DNA from: a bacterium
GTDB lineage: Bacteria; Desulfobacterota; Binatia; UBA12015
Direction: 5' to 3'
DNA: 40,322 nucleotides
NCBI GenBank assembly: GCA_030430245.1
Contig: JAUIFY010000016.1
Span: forward strand, 1 to 40,322
How positions within the stretch are numbered: position 1 is the stretch's first letter; each line of letters starts with the position of its first letter. The notes beneath the pieces were generated by a model. The model did not search any database, was not told the origin of the DNA, and saw nothing but the letters and a program-made list of their open reading frames with translations. Positions 8,130 to 14,835 of this stretch are shown piece by piece. A program made the position numbers and the translations under genes.

Positions 8130-9512
8130 ATGGGCACGGAGCGGATGATCCTTCAGCTCGGCACGAACAATTGGCAGCGAGGGGACGAGTTCGCGCCAGG
8201 ATCGGGCATCCTTCACGAGGCCCACCACCACGCCTACGATCAGTTGCCAGACACGAAATCGTACTCGATCTTTCCTTCGCCAGTGCAATCGTCCGACCGC
8301 CGAGACGTCGCGGTGTTTCGTCTCGATCACCCGATTCCCATCTGCGAGTCGGTCTCGCCCGTGAGCTCGTACCGCTGGCATGCGATGTCCGAAGACGACT
8401 TCATCGCGTACCGCCGCCGCCTGACCCGATTCGTCGCGGAGTACATGGACGACATCGAGCACGAGCGGGGTCAGCCGTTCGGGCTCGCGATCGCACACCA
8501 CGGCTTTCTGAACCCCGTCGTGATGCGCGACGTTCTACGCATGCGGGCCCGGCTGGGCAGGCCCGCCATGCCGCTCCTCTGCTTCGTGCACGGAACCGCG
8601 CTCAAGATGTTCGCGAGGGAGAAGGCCGGGGACGCGCCCGAGGAGTTCCCCCGGCGCTTCCTCCCCTTCATGAAGCAGGAGGCCGTGTTCGACCCCGACG
8701 TACCGGGAGGCGTCGACGTCTGCGCCACCATCTCGAGGGAGCAGACCGACGCATTGGCCGAGATCTTCCCCGAGTTCCCCCGCGAGCGCGTGCTGCTCTC
8801 ACCGAACGGCTACGACCAGAACGTGTTCCGGGCTCGCGACACCCGCGATCGCAGCGCGGTGCTCGCGGAGTTCACGACCGTCCCGTACGAGGGCTCCTCG
8901 CGTCCCCCCGAGCCGGTCGCGAGCGACGGCGACTTCGACGGTGTCGTCGTGTTCTGCGGCAAGTTCGCCGACTGGAAGCGACTCGACGCCCTGCTCCGCG
9001 CGGCGGCGGTGTACGAAGCATCGGGCGACAAGATCGCGACGATCGTCGTCGGGTCGGGACCGCTCGAAGCCCAGAGGGAGCTGCAGGACCTGGCCTTCGA
9101 GGAGCTCGGCTTGCGCCATGCCTACTTCCTGGGCCCCCGGAGCCAGTCGGAACTCGCGCTGCTGTACGACGCCGCCGACGTCGGCTGCTTCCCCTCCTAC
9201 CGAGAGCCGTTCGGACTCGTCTTCATCGAGTGCATGGCCTGCGGCACTCCCGTCATCGGCGCGGACTCCGGCGGCCCGCGCGACTTCGTACGCGACGAGG
9301 TCGGCGCGCTCGTCCCCGAAACGAGCGACGGTGAGGCCCTCTCCCGCTCTCTGGCCGCCGCGATCACCACCGCGCTCCGCGAGGACTGGAAGTCCACGAA
9401 GGGGAAGGCTGCGGCGCGCTACGCCCTCGAGAGCTTCAGCGTGCGGCAGCAGTGCGCCGACCTTCTGGCCGGCGTCGACCAGCGGATGGCGACGAGATCC
9501 GGTCCGAGCTAG
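8130..9512 (+). CDS. Glycosyltransferase family 4 (GT-B fold)
   Basis: A 460-residue protein. The C-terminal half is a Glycos_transf_1 domain: FCGKFADWKRLD begins the second Rossmann fold, VGSGPLEAQ and FLGPRSQSELALLYDAADV follow, and SYREPFGLVFIECMACGTP carries the EX7E motif that binds the nucleotide-sugar. The N-terminal acceptor domain holds CFVHGTALK and ISREQTDAL, and LLSPNGYDQNVF marks the interdomain linker. It should transfer a sugar from a nucleotide donor to an unknown acceptor in the cytoplasm or at the inner membrane. The start ATG at 8130 follows GGAG at 8120-8123 with 6-base spacing; ATG 8145 is a weaker alternative. The upstream 285 bp, shared with the divergent hemerythrin gene, shows no gene. 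The product is unknown. Confidence 0.88.
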   Translation: MGTERMILQLGTNNWQRGDEFAPGSGILHEAHHHAYDQLPDTKSYSIFPSPVQSSDRRDVAVFRLDHPIPICESVSPVSSYRWHAMSEDDFIAYRRRLTRFVAEYMDDIEHERGQPFGLAIAHHGFLNPVVMRDVLRMRARLGRPAMPLLCFVHGTALKMFAREKAGDAPEEFPRRFLPFMKQEAVFDPDVPGGVDVCATISREQTDALAEIFPEFPRERVLLSPNGYDQNVFRARDTRDRSAVLAEFTTVPYEGSSRPPEPVASDGDFDGVVVFCGKFADWKRLDALLRAAAVYEASGDKIATIVVGSGPLEAQRELQDLAFEELGLRHAYFLGPRSQSELALLYDAADVGCFPSYREPFGLVFIECMACGTPVIGADSGGPRDFVRDEVGALVPETSDGEALSRSLAAAITTALREDWKSTKGKAAARYALESFSVRQQCADLLAGVDQRMATRSGPS

Positions 9513-9602
9513 CCCCCGAACCACGCCTTGACGAACTCCCACCGCATTCGCCCGACGGCGTCCATCGAGGTCTCCCTCGCACGCGATTCGGAGACCGATC
9601 CC

Positions 9603-9965
9603 ATGTGGCGGGGCGATCTCGAGAGAGCGCTCGACGCTCGTCGGAACATGGCGGAGCGACTCCTCTCCGCGCTCGACGGACACGATCTCGTCGCGAGCCC
9701 GACCTCCCCGAGGATCGCTCCGACCCGCGAGGAGTACGCCGCCTGGCCCGCGTCGGAGACCGACGCCCCGGGATCCACGTGCCCGACGGGGCACATGAAC
9801 CTGCTCGGCTCTCGCGCGATCTCGCTCCCGGCCGGCTTCGTCGACGGCATGCCGGTGGGCCGGGAGCTCGTCGCCCGGCCCGACGACGATGCGACCGTGC
9901 TGCGGGCCGCAGCGGCGTTTCTGGCGACGCACCCGTCGATCGACCGGCCACCACTCGGCATCTGA
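9603..9965 (+). pseudogene. Amidase signature family remnant (C-terminal piece)
   Basis: About 120 codons that resemble only the C-terminal end of amidase-signature enzymes. There is an LVASPTSPRIAP segment (compare the family's common LVTPTTP), then NLLGSRAISLPAGFVDGMPVG followed by ELVARPDDDATVLRAAAAFL, which is the usual closing region. The Ser-cisSer-Lys catalytic part and the glycine/serine-rich core are absent. The frame could be read from a TTG at 9528, but the similarity begins near 9605. It follows the glycosyltransferase after about 90 bp, with no sign of the missing 5' portion. I call it a gene remnant left by deletion or rearrangement. A stand-alone small protein is possible but unlikely. 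Confidence 0.72.
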
Positions 9966-9971
9966 GGCGCG

Positions 9972-9989
9972 CCCCGCCCGCGGGCGGGG
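9972..9989. terminator. GC-rich 18-bp palindrome
   Basis: CCCCGCCCG followed directly by CGGGCGGGG is a perfect palindrome seven bases after the amidase-remnant stop and upstream of the TonB receptor gene. A loop must form by opening the central bases. There is no U-tract. It may be a terminator relic or a protein-binding site. Confidence 0.35.
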
Positions 9990-10094
9990 GCCGTCTTGCG
10001 CCTCGGCGGGCGAGCGGTGGAATCTCGGGCCCGAATCGGCAATGTAGGGCGTCCGGCTCGACCCGACCACGACACGAGCCGAAGGGAGTCCGTC

Positions 10095-12593
10095 ATGCCG
10101 GCCCTACCGATCGTCGTTGCGTTCCTCGTCCTGACCGCGAGCGCGTACGCCGAGCCCATTCAGGATTCGGGCCGCCTCCTCGAGGACCTGGAAACGCCGT
10201 CCTCCGTCGGCGGGGAAGAGGACGCCCTGGACGCGCAGACCGCACAAGGCCGGGCCGCGGAGCGAAGCGGCGAGGTCTTCGGCGTGACCGGACGCGCCAA
10301 GGACCGCATCGAGGAGATCACCGTCCGGGCGCGAAAGCGCGAAGAGTTCCTGGCCGACACGCCACTCGCCGTCACGTCGCTCGGAGAGGGAACACTCCGC
10401 GCCGCCGGGGTCACGCGGCTCGACGAGATCACCGACCTCGTCCCCAACCTCACCTTCCTCTCCGGAAGGAGTGGACAGGATGCGACGGTCTTCATCCGCG
10501 GCATCGGCCAGGGAAACTCGCCGATCCTGACGTTCGATCCGGGCGTCGGAATCTACGTCGACGGCGTGTATCTCGCGCGCGCACAGGGCAGCATCATCGA
10601 CATCGTCGACGTCGGCCAGGTCGAGGTCCTTCGCGGTCCGCAGGGTACGCTCTTCGGCAAGAACACCATCGGCGGCGCGATCAACATCACGACCGTCAAG
10701 CCGAGCCCGGACCTGGAGGCCTTCGCCTTCGTCCGCGCGGGAAGTCGCGACACGATCCAGACCCGGGTGAGCCTGAACGTGCCGGTCTCGGCGGGCTGGC
10801 TCGAGGACAAGCTCTTCACGCGTGTCGCGTTCGGATCCTCGAACACGCGCGGACACACCTACAACGCGTTCCGAGACGAGTACTGGTCCGACCGGAACTC
10901 GCTCGCGTTTCTCGGCTCTCTGCGCTTTCTACCGCTCGACGAGGTGACGATCGACGTGAGCGGATCCTGGGCCCGCAATCACGCGCGGCCGCAGGGCGGC
11001 CAGTGCGTCTTCATCCAAGACACTCCCGTGATGCAGGGGCTGTGGCCACCCCGCGAGGAGTACTACGCGCGGTGCGCCGAATCGGAACCCTATCGCTTCG
11101 AGTCCAACGTGGCGGGCATCAACGACGTCGAGAGCTACGGCACGTGGGGGACGATCCGATGGAACCCCGGCTCGGTCGGACCGATCGACGACTTCGAGCT
11201 ACGCTCCCTCACGGCGTGGCGACAGCAGACTCCGCGGCTTCGCGAGGACTACGACATGACCGGAGTGCCGGTCGCGCAGGCATCCTCGGTCGGTGGAGAC
11301 GGCGATTTCGTGGGCCGCGATGGCCACGCTCGACAGATCAGCCAGGAGCTCCAGGCGACTGGCACGGCCCTCGACGACGCGCTCTCGTTCGTCGGAGGCG
11401 TCTACGGGTTCTGGGAGGACGCGAGTGAGTACCAGTCGGTGCGTACGTTCCCCGGGCCGCTCACGCCCGGCCCGAGCCCGATCGGCGACATCACGAGCGC
11501 GACGACGGACAAGGACACGATCGTCGACAACTGGAGCTGGGCCCTGTTCACGCAGGCGACGTACGACGTCGTCGACTGGCTGAGCCTCACCGCCGGCGTG
11601 CGGTACACGCGCGAGAAGAAGGGCCTGTCGCTCGACCTGGTACGCCCCCCGCTCCCCCCCGAGAACCCCACGCAGGACGCGCTGCAGCTCGTGGACGTGT
11701 CCGAGTCGGAGATCTTCGACGCATGGACCCCGATGGCCGCGCTGTCCGTACGTGCCCCGGAAGGGTCGCTCGACGACGCCGGGGTGAGCCATCTCCTCGG
11801 CTACTTCTCGTACAGCCGGGGCTTCAAGAGCGGTGGCTTCAACGGCATGGCGCGCGAAGACGGGACCGATTCACTCCCCGCCTTCCAACCCGAGTTCCTG
11901 GACTCGTTCGAGCTCGGAGCCAAGACGATCGCGTGGGACGACCGGCTCACCGTCAACGTGGCGCTCTTCCTCGGCAAGTACACGGACCAACAGGTCCAGA
12001 GCGTCGTCCTCGGCCCTCCCCTCATTCCCGGCGGACCGCCCCAGGTGAGCCTCGCGGTCAACAACGCGGCGGAATCGACGACCAAAGGGCTCGAGATCGA
12101 GAGCGTGCTGCTGCCGTTCGAGGGTTGGCTGGTTCAGGCGGATCTCGCGCTGCTCGACGCGACGTTCGACCAGTTCCTGGCGCCGAGCGCCGTCGACGGG
12201 GGCGCCGTCGTGGACCGCTCCGGCCAACGATTCCCGTTCGTCCCGGAGATCCAGAGCCACGTCGCCGTCCAATACTCGCATCCGGTGAGCGTCGGCGGAC
12301 CGGACTGGCTCGATGGGTGGATCACGCCGCGCGTGGATTGGACCTACCAGGGCTCGGTGCTCTACGCCGGGCCGGAGCTCCCCGAGGCGACCCAGCCCGG
12401 CTACAACCTCCTCCACGCGCGCCTGTCGTACGACTTCATGAACGACCGGGCGCAGGTCGCTCTCTGGGGACAGAATCTGCTCGATCAGGAGTACTTCGAG
12501 CAGGTGACCGGAAGCGCCCAGTCCTTCGGCACCATCGCCCGCTTCTACCAGCCTCCGCGAACGGTCGGCGTGGAGCTCAGCTATCGGATGTGA
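10095..12593 (+). CDS. TonB-dependent outer-membrane receptor
   Basis: An 832-residue protein. Residues 1-19 form a signal peptide ending in ASAYA. An acidic linker follows, then a TonB box (EEITVRARKREE, about residue 73), a plug domain with PNLTFLSGR, FIRGIGQGN, DGVYLAR and EVLRGPQGTLFGKNTIGGAINITT, and a 22-strand-type barrel ending in VGVELSYRM with a terminal aromatic signature. It imports a large or scarce substrate across the outer membrane using TonB energy. The sequence resembles the broad receptor group common in lipid and aromatic degraders rather than a clear siderophore receptor. The start ATG at 10095 is preceded by a GAAGGGA Shine-Dalgarno. It converges on a DUF1329 gene, which may act on related ligands. 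The substrate is unknown. Confidence 0.95.
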   Translation: MPALPIVVAFLVLTASAYAEPIQDSGRLLEDLETPSSVGGEEDALDAQTAQGRAAERSGEVFGVTGRAKDRIEEITVRARKREEFLADTPLAVTSLGEGTLRAAGVTRLDEITDLVPNLTFLSGRSGQDATVFIRGIGQGNSPILTFDPGVGIYVDGVYLARAQGSIIDIVDVGQVEVLRGPQGTLFGKNTIGGAINITTVKPSPDLEAFAFVRAGSRDTIQTRVSLNVPVSAGWLEDKLFTRVAFGSSNTRGHTYNAFRDEYWSDRNSLAFLGSLRFLPLDEVTIDVSGSWARNHARPQGGQCVFIQDTPVMQGLWPPREEYYARCAESEPYRFESNVAGINDVESYGTWGTIRWNPGSVGPIDDFELRSLTAWRQQTPRLREDYDMTGVPVAQASSVGGDGDFVGRDGHARQISQELQATGTALDDALSFVGGVYGFWEDASEYQSVRTFPGPLTPGPSPIGDITSATTDKDTIVDNWSWALFTQATYDVVDWLSLTAGVRYTREKKGLSLDLVRPPLPPENPTQDALQLVDVSESEIFDAWTPMAALSVRAPEGSLDDAGVSHLLGYFSYSRGFKSGGFNGMAREDGTDSLPAFQPEFLDSFELGAKTIAWDDRLTVNVALFLGKYTDQQVQSVVLGPPLIPGGPPQVSLAVNNAAESTTKGLEIESVLLPFEGWLVQADLALLDATFDQFLAPSAVDGGAVVDRSGQRFPFVPEIQSHVAVQYSHPVSVGGPDWLDGWITPRVDWTYQGSVLYAGPELPEATQPGYNLLHARLSYDFMNDRAQVALWGQNLLDQEYFEQVTGSAQSFGTIARFYQPPRTVGVELSYRM

Positions 12594-12653
12594 GTGCGGC
12601 TGGGCAGCTCACGTTCTCCGCGGCGGTCGCACTCCAAGCGCGGAGCACGCGGG

Positions 12654-14057
12654 TCACTTCCCCTGACGAATGATCCTGGACGTCTCGAACAACTCGTCGT
12701 CCATCTGTACCCACCACTCGGTATCCGCGACGGGCAAGCCGGAGACGGTCGCACGGTCCTGCTTGAAGTTGTTCACGATCGCGACGCCGCCGCTGTAGCC
12801 CAATCGCATGTGGCCCGGAGGACCCGGGATCTCGTGGATGAGGGACTCGGGCGGCGCGTAGTTCGCGATCACGTTGCCCTTCCAGTCGAACTTGCTCTTC
12901 CAGTATCCCCGGAAGTTCTCCTTGTCGATGTACATGATCTGCTTCCCGTAGATGTAGTACGGGTTCTTCGGCTCGGCCTCGATGATCCAGACCGGTCTCG
13001 GGAGGAGCGCGACCTGGCTCGGGGACCACGAAACCTGGTCCTCGTTCGGATCCCAGTCTTCCGCCTGAGACGCGATCAGCGGCAGATCGGGATAGCTCAC
13101 GCGCCAACCGGTCTCGCTGCCGTCGATCAGATCGGACACCTCCGTGTCCTCGTCGAGCTTCACCGGCATGGTCACCTTGTCGAGGCCGGGATTGTCGAAG
13201 GTCCCCAGAATCCAACCCTCGCCGACGAGCTTCACCTTGAAGTCCTCGGGCTTGCCGTCGAAGTACGGGCCGTCGTCCTGCGAGAGATCCGAGCCCAGAA
13301 AGCCGTCGGCCCGATTCGCCGGGTTGATGGAGCGAACCCGGCGCAGGGCCGGCACGTAGGTCCAGGCCTGGTCGCTCTGCTCGCCCTCACGGTAGCGCCA
13401 GTTCAGAGCGACGAGACCTTCCAGATCCGAGGGCTCCTTCACGATCGCCATCGTCCGGCTGAGGATGCCGAGCGGATTCTCTCCGAGCGTCTCCTGAACC
13501 TCCGGCGGTTGGCCGTCGTAGTACTTGAAGTGGGTGTCGAGCGCGATCCGCCGCAGGATCCCGCGGTTTCGATCGACCCAGTTGAGCGGAGAGACGGTGT
13601 GGAACGAGCCCGCCCACTGGAGGGTGTAGATGTAGTTCCAGAGGACCTGGTATCCGGCCTTCGGGTCGTCCGCGTCGATCTCGGGGAAAGGCCACCCCGT
13701 GATCACGGGCGGCCGCTTGCCCGTCTCCCGGTCGACGACCGTGCCGTCGTCGTTGATGGTGAACTTCTTCGCGTTCTTCTGCGCGTACTCGACGAGGCGT
13801 GGATCGACGATCTTGCCCTTCTTCCCCTGCAGCTTCCGGATCGGATGGGCGTAGTCCCCGTCCCGGTAGAGCGCGAGGATTTCGTCGGGAAGGAGTCCCT
13901 TGGCCATCTCCCAGTTGTCCTCACCGAGGATCGTGCCCTCGGGCACCTCCTGGATCGCCGTCAGATCCGCTCGGGCGGGCGGGGACGCCACCGCGAGTAC
14001 GCCGGCCAGCAGCGCGGGGCCGACCAGAGCTCTCCAAACCAGGGTGTCGAGATTCAT
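12654..14057 (-). CDS. DUF1329 family outer-membrane/periplasmic protein
   Basis: A 467-residue protein with a signal peptide (residues 1-30, cleavage after PPARA). It matches DUF1329, proteins related to the LolA/LolB lipoprotein-sorting fold. Family segments include TILGEDNWEMAKGLLPDEIL, a central WRYREGEQSDQAWTYVPALRRVR, GFLGSDLSQDDGPYF, and a late WIIEAEPKNPYYIYGKQIMYID. DUF1329 genes are often found beside RND (MmpL-like) exporters or lipid/steroid catabolism genes; here the neighbour is a convergent TonB receptor. The start ATG at 14057 has an excellent GGAGGAA Shine-Dalgarno. A LolA-like gene of similar theme lies at 23198. The role is inferred as lipid or hydrophobic-molecule handling at the outer membrane; there is no direct proof. 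Confidence 0.9.
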   Translation of the reverse strand: MNLDTLVWRALVGPALLAGVLAVASPPARADLTAIQEVPEGTILGEDNWEMAKGLLPDEILALYRDGDYAHPIRKLQGKKGKIVDPRLVEYAQKNAKKFTINDDGTVVDRETGKRPPVITGWPFPEIDADDPKAGYQVLWNYIYTLQWAGSFHTVSPLNWVDRNRGILRRIALDTHFKYYDGQPPEVQETLGENPLGILSRTMAIVKEPSDLEGLVALNWRYREGEQSDQAWTYVPALRRVRSINPANRADGFLGSDLSQDDGPYFDGKPEDFKVKLVGEGWILGTFDNPGLDKVTMPVKLDEDTEVSDLIDGSETGWRVSYPDLPLIASQAEDWDPNEDQVSWSPSQVALLPRPVWIIEAEPKNPYYIYGKQIMYIDKENFRGYWKSKFDWKGNVIANYAPPESLIHEIPGPPGHMRLGYSGGVAIVNNFKQDRATVSGLPVADTEWWVQMDDELFETSRIIRQGK

Positions 14058-14412
14058 GCGATTCCTCCGATACGTGCGCTCTCAGCTCCGACGAGACTTC
14101 GTCGTCGATCTCGCACGGCGCATGCCGCCGGGTGCGAACGAGGCCGATGCGGCAATCTTCGTACCACGCGCCCTCGGCGAGATCCTCCCCCGGGGGCGGG
14201 CCCGGCAGGCCGAGAAGGTGCCGCTCCGCCCAGGCCCGTCGAAGGACACACCGAACGCGAGCCGAAGAGCCCCCGCCCGCGTTCGCGTTTCTGGGACCGC
14301 GCGCGGGTCGACGTCGCAACCCCGGGAATCCGGCTCGGGTGCCGACCCGAAAGAGCACCCCCCGTCGAGGCACGCCTCTTGCGAATGCGGGACGGCCAGG
14401 GGGCATCGACCG
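14058..14412. other. Intergenic region between DUF1329 and DksA-like genes
   Basis: 355 bp without a convincing gene. Open frames run through it on both strands, as expected in high-G+C DNA, but none shows family signatures or a plausible start. It must contain the divergent promoters for the DUF1329 gene (leftward) and the DksA-like gene (rightward). I could not identify -35/-10 elements with confidence. Confidence 0.5.
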
Positions 14413-14754
14413 ATGGGACAATCGATGAAGGAAGTCCGCGCGGCGCTCGAGAAGGAGCGCGAGGAGCTGGCCAGGAGGGCTTCGAAGGTCGCCGCCAACC
14501 TGCGGCGCGAGCGGACGCCGCTGGGCTCGGACTCGGAGGACGCCGCGAGCGTTCTCCAGAACGACGAGGTGTTGGACGCGCTCGACGCCGAGGGACGTGA
14601 TCGCCTCGCCCGCATCGACGCGGCGCTCCAGCGTATCGACGACGGCTCCTACGGAGTCTGTGCGGACTGCGGCGAAGCCATCGCGCCGGCGCGCCTCGAA
14701 GCGGCGCCGGAGAGCTTCCGCTGCGTCGACTGCGCCGAGCTCCGAGCGAACTGA
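14413..14754 (+). CDS. DksA/TraR-type zinc finger protein
   Basis: A 113-residue protein. An N-terminal coiled coil (about residues 5-77) has an acidic tip DSEDAAS that resembles the DxxDxA tip of DksA. A C-terminal four-cysteine zinc finger follows: CADC (Cys83, Cys86) and CVDC (Cys104, Cys107), with SYGVCADCGEAI typical of the family. These proteins enter the RNA polymerase secondary channel and adjust transcription, often with ppGpp. It is shorter than E. coli DksA (151 residues), closer to the short RNA-polymerase-binding DksA/YbiI group. The start ATG at 14413 follows AGGGGG; ATG 14425 is also possible. It stands alone, with about 80 bp before the next gene. Confidence 0.9.
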   Translation: MGQSMKEVRAALEKEREELARRASKVAANLRRERTPLGSDSEDAASVLQNDEVLDALDAEGRDRLARIDAALQRIDDGSYGVCADCGEAIAPARLEAAPESFRCVDCAELRAN

Positions 14755-14835
14755 CGGTTCGTCTGTCGCGTCCGAGGAGACCTCGCCAGAAAACCGGCTG
14801 ACGTTCCGGCGTGTGCTCTGATACGCCTCGGGGCA

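Noticed and set aside
9510..9570. Short reverse peptide with the protein-like end AVGRMRWEFVKAWFGG
   Set aside because: It is only about 18 residues from a possible start, without homologous context. It may be the tail of a deleted gene, but that is too little to call.
12594..14600. Forward open frame of about 670 codons opposite the DUF1329 gene
   Set aside because: The reverse frame has a signal peptide, DUF1329 motifs and a strong Shine-Dalgarno; the forward one has none.
14798..14824. CTGACG and TGATAC as a possible promoter before the secreted hydrolase
   Set aside because: The spacing of 15 bases is too short and the match to consensus is weak.
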